From JAZDGX01 sp964482205 (GTDB lineage Bacteria > Eisenbacteria > RBG-16-71-46 > CAIMUX01 > WJJG01): a stretch of DNA of 64,000 nt. Location of the stretch: NCBI GenBank assembly GCA_964482205.1, contig CAYZWI010000001.1:434001-498000 (forward strand), written 5' to 3'. Every line of letters starts with the position of its first letter. Within the stretch, counting starts at the first letter, position 1. The notes beneath the pieces are model-generated. The model saw nothing but the letters and a program-made list of their open reading frames with translations, did not search any database and was not told where the DNA came from. Below are positions 8,970-17,295 of the stretch, in pieces. The position numbers were made by a program, and so were the translations under genes.

Positions 8970-10664
8970 TCAAACCACCCAGGCGGGCGCCCACAAAGCG
9001 AGCGCCGACGCCGCCAAGCTCACCCCCCAGCCCATCCATCCCCAGAGCATCGCCCGCTGGATGGCCGTGCGACCGGCGAGGTACCCGAGCATAAGCCACC
9101 CGGCGCGGATCGCCCAAGCAGTGGTATTCGGCTCATAGCCCGCGCCCGCGGCGAGCAGGAGCAGCGAGATGATCCCCACGATTCCGTGCAATCGCGCCGC
9201 CCGCGCGGGCGCCGTCCGCCAGAAGCGGCCGATCGATCCTCCGACGATCGACCAGCCGTGGCGAAAGCCCCACCCATGAAGCGCATCTCGCGCCCGGAGT
9301 TCCAGGCCGCATCCGATCACCAGGAATCCGGCGAGCGCCGCGGCAGGATGAAGCGGCGCGGCGGCGATTGCCAGCAGCGCCAGGAGGGGCCGGAAGCCGC
9401 CCCAGAAGAGGCGGTCGCCCCACTGGGCGAGAACCGGGCCGCCCACTTCGGCCAACCGCCGAGGCGGCCGGGGCGGATCGCCCCGGGCGGCAAGAATGCT
9501 CCGCCAGGCGCCCAGGAGCGCGGCCGCCATGGCCGGATGGGTGTTCAACGCGGGCCCGGTGGAGAGGTCTTCCGCAAGCGCCGCGGCATTCCGGGACGAC
9601 TTGCCCCCCGCGTCCCGGCGCTGCAGCGCCTCCACCAGCGCCCGAAACCCGCTTCGCTGCAAATACGCGCGGCTGAATCCCGCCTGCACGAGGAGAAGAC
9701 GAAGCCAGAGCGACGCCGGCAGCGACGCGGCTGCCTGCGGCGCCTGCCCGGCGCCGGAGGCGAGCGGCCCGGCAGTCTCCTTTGGCGATCCGGTGTCCAT
9801 CTCCCCCCGAGGAGCATCGAATTGCGTGGCCGCCTCTTTTCTCGATGCCGGCGGCGCGGCGGCGCGCGGCTCTCCCCTCGACTCCTTCCACGACCGCACC
9901 CCCTGCCGCACGATCCCGCCCCCTGCGAACAGCCACAATGGCGCGAGGCCCGGTTCGGGAGGCATGAGCTCGCTCCAGGAGGTGGCGCCGGGAGGAAGCA
10001 GGTTTGCGAGGACCTCCGCCGGCTGGATCGTCTTCCACGCGACCAGGCGCAGGAGCAGCAGAGGAATCCCGGCGAGCAGGCCGATTCCGAGAAGTCCCCG
10101 GGCAAGCGCTTCCGCCGCGCCCGCGGCAATCAGCGAATCTCCGCTCCATGCGGCCCCCCCCGGTAAGGTGCGCGCTTCCCGTTCGCCGTTCCTCCTGCGC
10201 AGCCAGTCTTCCGACGACTGACCCCACGCGGCCGCGGCCACCCCCGCCCCTAGCGCGATCGGAAACCCCCAGACGCCTGCTTCCTCAGGAAGCGACATGT
10301 ACCATGCCAGCGCCACCAGCGCCCCGAGGCCGCCTGAGGGAAGACGCGAACCTCCCATCGGCCGCAATCCCGGCCAGACCAGCTGGAAGGTGACGCCGAA
10401 TAGGACGCCTTCCGGCAGGCGGCCGATGAGCAGGCCGGCCACCCCCGCCGCCGCCAACGGCTCATGAAAGAGCAGCGGGCCGAAGGCGCGTTCGTCCACC
10501 GAGACGAAGGCTCCCCAGGCCGAAAACAACAAGAGGAGGACAAGATCGCCTTCCGGGTTCGGGAGGCGCGAGCGCAAGAGCGCGGGAAGGGCGACCGAAA
10601 AGAGCCCGAGGCCGACGAGCAACCAGGGAGAGGCCGATAGCCTGCGCCGGAGAGGATCGCTCAC
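8970..10664 (-). CDS. Mannose-family PTS membrane permease, EIIC and EIID fused in one chain
   Basis: Membrane part of a mannose/fructose/sorbose-type PTS transporter, 564 residues. Residues about 1-235 are EIIC-like: DERAFGPLLFHEPLAAAGVA, then IGRLPEGVLFGVTFQLVWPG and PMGGSRLPSGG. About 236-310 is a soluble Ala/Pro/Gly/Glu linker. From about 315 the chain is EIID-like: WLRLLLVQAGFSRAYLQRSG, ALNTHPAMAAALLGA (the FNTHP motif), GPVLAQWGDRLFWGGFRPLL and a hydrophobic end. EIIC and EIID are normally separate proteins, and no stop or frameshift lies between the halves. Its GTG start overlaps the EIIB stop as GTGA. The sugar is unknown. Confidence 0.88.
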   Translation of the reverse strand: MSDPLRRRLSASPWLLVGLGLFSVALPALLRSRLPNPEGDLVLLLLFSAWGAFVSVDERAFGPLLFHEPLAAAGVAGLLIGRLPEGVLFGVTFQLVWPGLRPMGGSRLPSGGLGALVALAWYMSLPEEAGVWGFPIALGAGVAAAAWGQSSEDWLRRRNGEREARTLPGGAAWSGDSLIAAGAAEALARGLLGIGLLAGIPLLLLRLVAWKTIQPAEVLANLLPPGATSWSELMPPEPGLAPLWLFAGGGIVRQGVRSWKESRGEPRAAAPPASRKEAATQFDAPRGEMDTGSPKETAGPLASGAGQAPQAAASLPASLWLRLLLVQAGFSRAYLQRSGFRALVEALQRRDAGGKSSRNAAALAEDLSTGPALNTHPAMAAALLGAWRSILAARGDPPRPPRRLAEVGGPVLAQWGDRLFWGGFRPLLALLAIAAAPLHPAAALAGFLVIGCGLELRARDALHGWGFRHGWSIVGGSIGRFWRTAPARAARLHGIVGIISLLLLAAGAGYEPNTTAWAIRAGWLMLGYLAGRTAIQRAMLWGWMGWGVSLAASALALWAPAWVV

Positions 10665-11191
10665 GGTCGGCCGCTTTCCGGGCCGGTCGCAGGCGGCGCA
10701 GGCGGCGAAGACGGGTTCAGGAGCCTGCGGATCTGTTCACCCTCGGTGCGCGGCGCGCCCGGCAGTTCCTGGGCAAAGAACCTTCGCCCTTCGGCGAGCA
10801 TCTCCGCGAGCAGGCGTTCAGCATCGGGCAGCAGGTGCAGAAAAGGCAGCAGCTCCCGGCTTCCCGGCAAGGCATGGATGCCGCCGAGGTTGATTTCCTG
10901 GTCCGGATCGAAGCCCGCGCGAAAGGCCTCGTCCAACGACGCGAGATCGCGAAAGAGGAGGATGGCCTCCGGCGGAAGGCTGCCCGCATCGCTCCCTAGC
11001 CGCGAGGGAGTCCAGGCCTCGACCCGCGCCCGCTCCGGCGCGAGCGCATCGTACGCCTGCCGTTCCCAGGGATCGGTCGCCGCGCGTTCGTCCGCGATCA
11101 GGTAGAGCGAAGGCTGGAGGCGAAGTCCCCACCCGAGCGCCACCTGCCCGTGCAGCAGCCGGTCGTCGACTCGCACCAGCAGGAAGGTCAC
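10661..11191 (-). CDS. Mannose-family PTS EIIB component
   Basis: Cytoplasmic domain that receives phosphate from EIIA and gives it to the incoming sugar, 176 residues. The active-site motif is VRVDDRLLHGQV with the phosphorylated histidine at His14; the family form is DDRLIHGQV. Later segments match the EIIB fold (INLGGIHALPGSRELLPF). The C-terminal 20 residues are Pro/Ala/Ser-rich. The GTG at 11191 follows GGGAGGAG and overlaps the EIIA stop as GTGA. Its own stop overlaps the EIICD start the same way, implying coupled translation and fixed stoichiometry. Confidence 0.9.
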   Translation of the reverse strand: MTFLLVRVDDRLLHGQVALGWGLRLQPSLYLIADERAATDPWERQAYDALAPERARVEAWTPSRLGSDAGSLPPEAILLFRDLASLDEAFRAGFDPDQEINLGGIHALPGSRELLPFLHLLPDAERLLAEMLAEGRRFFAQELPGAPRTEGEQIRRLLNPSSPPAPPATGPESGRP

Positions 11192-11592
11192 GGCCGCGGC
11201 TCCTCCCAACCGAAGGCGCGGATTCCCTCCCGCCCGCGGTCGAGCAGGCGCTCCTTCAGTTCCGGCAGCGGGACCCGCCCTCGGTGATGCAGAAATTCCA
11301 GCAGCATCGGGAGATTCACTCCGGTGACCAGCAGGATGCGGGGGAAGCGGCGTTGCACGAGCGCGCAGACATGCCCGCAGCTTCCGCCCATGAGATCGAC
11401 GAAGAGCACTTGCGGCCCATCATCCCCTCGCAAGTGCTCCTCCAATTCCGCCATGAGCTGATCGATCGACTTGCCCGCATTCGTGACGAAGGCGCAATCC
11501 TGCTGCGGCCCGAGAATCGCCTGGGCCGTCTTCAGGAACTCCGCGCCCAGCGCCCCGTGGGTGACGATCGTCGCCCGGACCGTGCCGCTCAC
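11188..11592 (-). CDS. Mannose-family PTS EIIA component
   Basis: Cytoplasmic phosphocarrier of the mannose type, 134 residues. The active histidine is His12 in ATIVTHGALGAEFL, and VLFVDLMGGSCGHV and LLVTGVNLPMLLEFL match the EIIA-man fold. The GTG at 11592 overlaps the hprK stop (GTGA). The placement directly after hprK resembles Gram-negative loci where an EIIA-man protein follows hprK. Here it is also followed by EIIB and a permease, so it may serve both transport and regulation. Confidence 0.92.
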   Translation of the reverse strand: MSGTVRATIVTHGALGAEFLKTAQAILGPQQDCAFVTNAGKSIDQLMAELEEHLRGDDGPQVLFVDLMGGSCGHVCALVQRRFPRILLVTGVNLPMLLEFLHHRGRVPLPELKERLLDRGREGIRAFGWEEPRP

Positions 11593-12557
11593 TCGAGATC
11601 CCCCTCGGCGAGACGCGAGAGCGTGCGCTTGCGGCGAATCACTTCCAGCAAGTTCTCGCTGAAGCGCAACGCCGGATGGTAGCCGTAGGCCTTCACGAGA
11701 TAGTTCAGCGCGATCGTCTCCCCGATCACGGTGATGTTCTTGCCCGGGAAGATGGGCACCTCGACGAGCGGGATCTCGACGCCCAGAATTGTCGTCTGCT
11801 GGTCCTGCAGGCCGAGCCGCTCGTAGTTCTCCTGTTCGTCCCAGTCCTGGAGGCGCACCTCCACTTCCACGCGCTTGAAGGCGCGAATGGCGCGAATGCC
11901 GAAGATGCTCTGCACATCGATGACCCCGATGCCGCGGATTTCCATGCAATGGCGCAAGAGCTCGTTTCCCGATCCGATCAGGATGTTGGCCCTGCGCTTG
12001 CGGATCGTGACGACGTCGTCCGCCACGAGCCGATGCCCGCGTTCAATCAGATCGAGGGCCGTCTCGCTCTTGCCGATCGAGCTGCGGCCGGTGAAGAGCA
12101 GACCGACGCCGTAGACATCCACCAGCGAACCGTGCACTTCGGAAGTGGGCGCGAAGCTTTCCTCCAGGAAGGAGCTCATTTGATCGAGGAGCATCGTCGT
12201 ATCCAGCGGAGTCGAAAAGACCGGCACTTCGTTCTGCGAGGCCAGCGCGATCAGAGGAGCGGGCGGCTGCAGCCCGCGCGGCACGATGATGCAGGGAATC
12301 GCGAAGGCCAGGATCTGGGAAAGCACGCGGCCGCGTTCGCGCTCGCTGAGCGTCTCCAGGTAGCGGATCTCCGTCTGGCCCAGAATCTGGAGCCGGTCCC
12401 AGAGAAAGTTCTCCATGAAGCCCGTGAGCGCAAGCTGCGGCCGGTTGTAGTCGGAGCGTACGAGCCGGCTGCGCGAATGGAGGCTGTCGGTCAGGAGCGT
12501 GAGACCGAAGCGCTCGTGGGTGCGCTCATAGAATTCCGAGATGGTCATTCCCAGCAT
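11589..12557 (-). CDS. hprK: HPr kinase/phosphorylase
   Basis: Phosphorylates and dephosphorylates Ser46 of HPr according to energy state. The protein is 322 residues from the ATG at 12557, which follows GAGGAGG; an ATG nine bases later is possible. The C-terminal catalytic core has VHGSLVDVYGVGLLFTG, the P-loop GRSSIGKSE (about 152-160; the usual form is GxSGxGKSE, so Gly is Ser here), LVADDVV and the signature MEIRGIGVIDV. The N-terminal half matches the family's DRTL-like domain (LALTGFMENF). It sits between hpf and the EIIA gene. Confidence 0.94.
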   Translation of the reverse strand: MLGMTISEFYERTHERFGLTLLTDSLHSRSRLVRSDYNRPQLALTGFMENFLWDRLQILGQTEIRYLETLSERERGRVLSQILAFAIPCIIVPRGLQPPAPLIALASQNEVPVFSTPLDTTMLLDQMSSFLEESFAPTSEVHGSLVDVYGVGLLFTGRSSIGKSETALDLIERGHRLVADDVVTIRKRRANILIGSGNELLRHCMEIRGIGVIDVQSIFGIRAIRAFKRVEVEVRLQDWDEQENYERLGLQDQQTTILGVEIPLVEVPIFPGKNITVIGETIALNYLVKAYGYHPALRFSENLLEVIRRKRTLSRLAEGDLE

Positions 12558-12588
12558 CGCCGCCCGCCCTCCTCGCGGCGCGCGCCGC

Positions 12589-13152
12589 TCACGGCGCCTC
12601 GACCAGCCCGTAGTTACCGTCGGGCCGCTCGTAGACCAGCGTGATCCGTCCGTCGCGTTTGTTCGGGAAGAGCAGGTAGTCGAGCCGCTGTTGCCGGAGG
12701 TGCTCGATCGCTTCCTCCACCGTGAGGGGCTCTCCGTGGTAGGTCTCCTGGCGGATGACCACCGGAGCGAAGACATCCTCCAACTCGGCCGCTTCCTCCT
12801 CGGCCGCCTCTTCCTCCACCGATTCCGCCGCCTCCGTCGCGGGCCGCTCCGCGCCGCGGCGCGGCTTGCGCTCCTTGCGCCGCGCGGTCAGGCGCTTCAC
12901 TTGCCGCTCGATCCGATCGACCACCTTGTCGATCGAGGTCGTCATGTCGTCCGACTCCTCGCGGCTGATGATCTCGATGCCCCGGGCGTGCACATTGATC
13001 TCCGCGATCTGCCGGTACTTTTCCTGGGCGAGCACCACGTGCACTTCGGCGAAGCCGGCGAGATAGCGCTCGAGCTTCTCCAGCCTCTTGCGGACATGCT
13101 CCCGGATTTCGGGAGTAATCTCGTAGCGACGGGCGGTGGTGACGATGTCCAT
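12589..13152 (-). CDS. hpf: Long-form ribosome hibernation promoting factor
   Basis: Binds the 30S decoding region and pairs 70S ribosomes into inactive dimers when growth slows. It has 187 residues. The N-terminal domain (about 1-100; MDIVTTARRYEITPEIREHV, INVHARGIEIISREESDDM) is the YfiA-like ribosome-binding fold. An acidic linker (EEEAAEEEAAELE) is followed by the C-terminal dimerisation domain (MTVEEA-type: PLTVEEAIEHLRQQ, LLFPNKRDGRITLVYERPDG). The long form can make 100S dimers alone. It is followed after 31 bases by hprK and preceded by rpoN, an order common in Gram-negative bacteria. Confidence 0.94.
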   Translation of the reverse strand: MDIVTTARRYEITPEIREHVRKRLEKLERYLAGFAEVHVVLAQEKYRQIAEINVHARGIEIISREESDDMTTSIDKVVDRIERQVKRLTARRKERKPRRGAERPATEAAESVEEEAAEEEAAELEDVFAPVVIRQETYHGEPLTVEEAIEHLRQQRLDYLLFPNKRDGRITLVYERPDGNYGLVEAP

Positions 13153-13188
13153 CCTCTCTCCTTCCTGTGCCGCGCAGCGCCCTGCGCG

Positions 13189-14634
13189 CTAGAACGGCCC
13201 TCGGTGCATCGCGCGGGGAATCCCGAGCCGGTCGCGGTACTTCGCCACCGTCCGCCGGGCGATGCGCAGGCCCTGCTCGTGCAGGCGCAGCGCGATCGCC
13301 TCATCGGACAGAGGCGCTTCACCGCGTTCCCCGGCGATCAGTTCTCGAATTCTCTGGCCGACCATCGCGGGCGTCCACTCTTCCCCGTGTTCGGTGGAAA
13401 GACCATAGGTGAAGAAGAAGCGCAACGGAAAGCAGCCGCGCGGCGTCTCCACGACTTTCCCGCGCACCGCCCGCGCAATCGTCGACTCGTGCACTCCCAG
13501 CGTCGCGGCGACCCGGCGGTACGCCAAGGGCCGCAACGCCTCCACTCCGTCCTGGAAGAAGGCCTGTTGCTCTTCCACGATTCTTCGCATCAATGCCACG
13601 AGCGTGCGCCGCCGGGCGTCGAGGCTCCCGAGCAGCCAGCGAGCCTCCGCCAGGTGCTGCGCCGCAAACGCGCGCGTCGCCTCGTCGGCCTTCGCCAGCC
13701 ACGCTCCGCCGGGCGGCACCACACGAACTCCGGGGAGGGCGCGATCGTTCAGCAGCACTTCGAAGCCCGTCCCCACCTCGACCACGAAGAGATCGGGAAT
13801 CGCCGTCTCCCCTTCTTCCTTCTCGGCCGCGCCGGCGGGATGAGGCGAGAGCGCCCGGATTTCCCGGGCGGCTTCCCGGACCTCGGTCTCGGCGACCCCC
13901 TCCGAGGCGGCGATTTCCGCGAACCGGCGCATGGCGAGCCGCGGAAGGTGCCGGGCCACGATGCGCGCGGCGAGCGAGCCGCCCCTGCCGAGGTGCTCGA
14001 GCTGCGCCGCAAGGCATTCGGCCACACTGCGCGCCCCGAGACCCGGCGGATCGAGCGCCAGAATCGTTCGCCGCACGGCTTCGACGACCCTCGGGGAGGT
14101 TCCCAGGGCGGCGGCGATCTCGGCTACCGGCACCCGCAGGTATCCCCGGCCGTCGAGACAACCGAGCAAGTGCTCGGCAATCGGCGTCCGCCGAGGATCT
14201 CGATCCTCGAGACGAAATTGCGCCAGCGCCTTCGCCTGCCAAGTCTCCCGATCGTCGGGCAACGACTCGATCCACTGGCCATCTTCCCACCCTCCGCGCG
14301 TCGTGGCAACCTCCGCGCGCGATCCATCCAGCGGGACGAAGGACGAGCCGTATGCCGCCGGATCCAGGTTGCTCTCATCCTCGCCCGCGGGATCGTTCCC
14401 GCCGTTAGCCGGTGGACCGACCCGCCCTTCTCCCCTCTGCGTCCACCCCTCATTCCCAACATCGCCCGCCGGGGAATCCATCTCCAGGAAGGGATTCGCG
14501 GTCCACGCGTCGTCGAGGAGCCGGCGCAGTTCCGCGGCGGGCGCCTGCAGGATTCCGAGGGCGAGACGCATTTGCGGAGTGACGATGATCTGGGACTTCG
14601 GAGAGAGGGTGATTCCGGGTTGCAAGAGGGACAT
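13189..14634 (-). CDS. rpoN: RNA polymerase sigma-54 factor
   Basis: Alternative sigma factor that needs AAA+ enhancer-binding activators. It has 481 residues from the ATG at 14634 behind AGGAG. The N-terminal activator-interacting region is recognisable (SPKSQIIVTPQMRLALGILQ, ANPFLEM), followed by an acidic variable region. The core-binding and DNA-binding domains include VHESTIARAVRGKV, a helix-turn-helix. The RpoN box is ARRTVAKYRDRLGIP near the C-terminus. No sigma-54 activator is encoded in this window. Upstream neighbour is lptB, downstream hpf. Confidence 0.95.
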   Translation of the reverse strand: MSLLQPGITLSPKSQIIVTPQMRLALGILQAPAAELRRLLDDAWTANPFLEMDSPAGDVGNEGWTQRGEGRVGPPANGGNDPAGEDESNLDPAAYGSSFVPLDGSRAEVATTRGGWEDGQWIESLPDDRETWQAKALAQFRLEDRDPRRTPIAEHLLGCLDGRGYLRVPVAEIAAALGTSPRVVEAVRRTILALDPPGLGARSVAECLAAQLEHLGRGGSLAARIVARHLPRLAMRRFAEIAASEGVAETEVREAAREIRALSPHPAGAAEKEEGETAIPDLFVVEVGTGFEVLLNDRALPGVRVVPPGGAWLAKADEATRAFAAQHLAEARWLLGSLDARRRTLVALMRRIVEEQQAFFQDGVEALRPLAYRRVAATLGVHESTIARAVRGKVVETPRGCFPLRFFFTYGLSTEHGEEWTPAMVGQRIRELIAGERGEAPLSDEAIALRLHEQGLRIARRTVAKYRDRLGIPRAMHRGPF

Positions 14635-14764
14635 GGGCCGCTCCTGGCGCGGCGGGTCTCGGAGGTGGCGGAAGACAGCGCGCAAGCGCCTCGCGCGCGT
14701 GCGTGGCTGCGCGGGCGAACCAGCGGCCGCTCGCGCGAACGGTCCGCCAGGCGAGCGGAAAGGC

Positions 14765-15562
14765 TCACATGCGAAAATTCTGGCCGAGATAGATCTCGCG
14801 CGCGAGCGGATGGTCGGCCAACTCGCGCGCCTGCCCTTCCAAGCGGATCCGTCCTTCGTAGATCAGGTAGACCCGATCGGTCGCCATCAAGGTCTCGCGA
14901 ACGCTGTGGTCCGTGATGAGCAGGCCGAGACCCCGCGCCTTCAACCGGTTGATGTTCTGCTGGATCTCGGCCACGGCGATGGGGTCGATGCCCACGAAGG
15001 GCTCGTCGAGCAGCATGAACGAGGGGCGCGTGACGAGCGCCCGGGCGATCTCCACCCGGCGGCGCTCCCCGCCCGAGAGATGGTAGCCGCGACGACTCGA
15101 AAGGTGCGCGATGTCGAGCTCGCGCAAGAGGTCGTCGCAGCGGGAGCGGCGTTCCCGTCCGGGAAGCGGCAACGTCTCGAGCACCGCCATGAGATTCTCG
15201 CGCACCGTCATGCGCCGGAAGATGCTCGCCTCCTGCGAGAGGTATCCGATTCCGAGGCGCGCCCGGCGATGCATCGGAAGGCGGGTGATTTCGCGCCCGC
15301 GAAGCAGGATCCTGCCCGCGGTGGGCGTCAGGAGGCCGGTGATCATGTGAAAAGTGGTCGTCTTCCCGGCTCCGTTGGGCCCGAGCAGTCCGACGACCTC
15401 TCCGGGACGGACATGGATGCTCACCCCGTCCACGACCCGCAGCTTGCCGTAGCAGCGCACGAGGTCGCGCGCCTCGAGACGGCCATCGGCTCCCGTCTGC
15501 GGCTGCGCGGAAGCGTCCTCGCGTGCGGTCAAAACCGGTTCGTTGTCACTTGGAGAGTTCAT
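14765..15562 (-). CDS. lptB: LPS export ABC transporter ATPase LptB
   Basis: Powers extraction of LPS from the inner membrane with LptF and LptG. It has 265 residues. Walker A is GLLGPNGAGKTTTF, the Q-loop region is YLSQEASIFRRMTV (typical of LptB), the signature is HLSGGERRRVEIARAL, and Walker B is FMLLDEPFVGIDP followed by the switch histidine in LLITDHSV. The end GREIYLGxxF-like REIYLGQNFRM is characteristic. An N-terminal extension of about 25 residues precedes the ATPase. Its start overlaps the lptC end by 17 bases. No lptA lies between them. Confidence 0.95.
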   Translation of the reverse strand: MNSPSDNEPVLTAREDASAQPQTGADGRLEARDLVRCYGKLRVVDGVSIHVRPGEVVGLLGPNGAGKTTTFHMITGLLTPTAGRILLRGREITRLPMHRRARLGIGYLSQEASIFRRMTVRENLMAVLETLPLPGRERRSRCDDLLRELDIAHLSSRRGYHLSGGERRRVEIARALVTRPSFMLLDEPFVGIDPIAVAEIQQNINRLKARGLGLLITDHSVRETLMATDRVYLIYEGRIRLEGQARELADHPLAREIYLGQNFRM

Positions 15563-16229
15563 CCAGAATCGGATCCCCTTCGCGCAATTCGCCCTTCACC
15601 CGCGAGCGGATCGAATACGAGCCGAGGTCCGGATCGCTCTCGATGCCCACGCCGGTGATCACGCTGCCGTCCTTGGTCAAGCGCACGAATCGATCGGAAA
15701 CGACCTTGCCGATTTCAGGGTCCCAGCGCAACTCCTCGGTCTCCAGGCGGTGGCCCTCACGGCTCACGACGACCACGTGGTCCTTCGCGATCAGCAGCCG
15801 AGTGCGCGCGTCCACCTGCCCGCGGCGCGATTCGAGCGTCGAGGTGACGCTCTCGCCCTTCGGGTCGTAGAATTCCACCCGCATCGACCGCAGCAGCGTG
15901 CTGTCCTCTTCGCCGTAGACGAAGGCGGAGTCCGCTTCCAGCACCCAGCGGAGCTTCCCCGCCTCGCTTTCGCGCAGATTCATCCCGAGGACCGTCTGCA
16001 CGGCGTCGTCCGGCGCGCCCGCTGACGGCGCGCGCGCCGGCTCCTGTTCGCATCCCAGCGCCACGAGCGCCACGAGCGCCGCGGCTGCGCAAGCGGCAAG
16101 CGCGCTCGCACGCCGGGTGCGCGCCCGCGGCCGCGACCGAGAGCGCGAGCTCGCCGTCCCGGCTCTCGCGCCGCGCCAGGCGGACGCGTCCGCGCTTCGC
16201 CCATCTTCTCGTTCGTATGCAACCGCCAT
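15546..16229 (-). CDS. lptC: LPS export protein LptC
   Basis: Inner-membrane-anchored periplasmic protein that takes LPS from LptBFG and hands it to LptA. It has 227 residues from the chosen ATG; ATGs at 16247 and 16256 are possible and no strong ribosome site decides. An Arg/Ala/Ser-rich N-terminus leads to a hydrophobic segment ending in LVALVALGC, which could be a lipobox. The beta-rich remainder has KLRWVLEADSAFVYGEEDS, RVEFYDPKGE and LETEELRWDPEIGKVVSD, typical LptC strands. Identity rests on these and on the following lptB. Confidence 0.82.
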   Translation of the reverse strand: MAVAYEREDGRSADASAWRGARAGTASSRSRSRPRARTRRASALAACAAAALVALVALGCEQEPARAPSAGAPDDAVQTVLGMNLRESEAGKLRWVLEADSAFVYGEEDSTLLRSMRVEFYDPKGESVTSTLESRRGQVDARTRLLIAKDHVVVVSREGHRLETEELRWDPEIGKVVSDRFVRLTKDGSVITGVGIESDPDLGSYSIRSRVKGELREGDPILDELSK

Positions 16230-16293
16230 GCCAGCGCTCTCACTCATTCTCTGCATCCGGGGCAACGCGCCCTCTCCGGTCCGCCCGCGGCGG

Positions 16294-17295
16294 TCACCGC
16301 GACCGCTTCCCTCTATTCGCGGGTTCGCGAACCGGCGCATTCTGGACGCGATCGGCGGCAGGCTCAAGCTCCCGCCAACGATCGTGGAACCAGACCCACT
16401 GGTCGGGCGCTTCCAGAATCATCTCCCCGATCGCCGCGGCCCAGCGTTGCGTGCCGGCCGCGATCGCCGCATCCACCTCCTCGGCCGGCGCTCCTTTGCC
16501 GGGGCGGGTCAACAGGATTTCTGGACCCACCCGAATGCCATGGGTTCCATCGGGACGCATGCGGATCACCACTGGAACCATCGGCGCGCCCGAGCGCATC
16601 GCGAGCCGGACAGGGCCCACCGGGGTGCGCGCCGGCTGTCCCAGGAAAGGAACGACGATGGAATCGACGCGAGTGTCCTGGTCGGGAAGAATCCCGAGAA
16701 GCGAACCGGCTCGCAGGCTGCGCAGCATCCCGCGGGCATCGTCGTCCCGGTCGAGCGCGACGACTCCGAAACGCGCTCTTCGCGCGGCCACATAGCGGTC
16801 CATGCGTGGGTCGCGCAGAGGCCGGTAGACGACCGCGACCGGAAAGCCGAGCGCGCGAAAGCGCAGCGGCAGCAATTCCCAGCAACCCAGGTGGGCGCTG
16901 ACGCACACGACCCCGCGTCCCTGTGCGTGGGCGGCGCGCATGTGCTCGAGCCCGTCGATGGCGACCAGCCGTTCGATGTCGGCCAGGCTGGATCGCCAGA
17001 TGCGCAGGAAGTCGAAACCGTTGCGGCCGAGGGAGCGGCCGACGCGCCGGAGAAAGCGTCGCCGATCGCGCTCGGTCCACTCGGGAAAGACGAGCCGCAG
17101 ATTCGCGAGGACCGGACGGCGCGCGCGTTTGAGCCGCGGCACGAGCAGCGCGCCGATGCCGCCCAGCAGCGCCTGGCCCGCCCTGCGCGGCAAGCGCGCG
17201 ATCAGGCCCAGCAGCGCGAGCAGCGCGTGGAAGCGCAGCCGCCGCTCCCACGACTTCCTCCAGCCGCGGGTGAAGATTCGCGGCGTGGAGCTCAT
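16294..17295 (-). CDS. LpxL/HtrB-family lipid A acyltransferase
   Basis: Adds a secondary acyl chain to lipid A or a related lipid at the inner membrane. It has 333 residues. After a basic N-terminus and a hydrophobic stretch (about 20-45) come ANLRLVFPEWTERDRRRF and the catalytic HxxxxE motif in SAHLGCWELLPL, then FPVAVVYRPLRDPRMD and GILPDQDTRVDSIVVPFLGQ, all family hallmarks. The ATG overlaps the kdsD stop as ATGA. It occupies the place where kdsC is found in enterobacterial loci. The acyl donor and acceptor cannot be read from the sequence. Confidence 0.88.
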   Translation of the reverse strand: MSSTPRIFTRGWRKSWERRLRFHALLALLGLIARLPRRAGQALLGGIGALLVPRLKRARRPVLANLRLVFPEWTERDRRRFLRRVGRSLGRNGFDFLRIWRSSLADIERLVAIDGLEHMRAAHAQGRGVVCVSAHLGCWELLPLRFRALGFPVAVVYRPLRDPRMDRYVAARRARFGVVALDRDDDARGMLRSLRAGSLLGILPDQDTRVDSIVVPFLGQPARTPVGPVRLAMRSGAPMVPVVIRMRPDGTHGIRVGPEILLTRPGKGAPAEEVDAAIAAGTQRWAAAIGEMILEAPDQWVWFHDRWRELEPAADRVQNAPVREPANRGKRSR

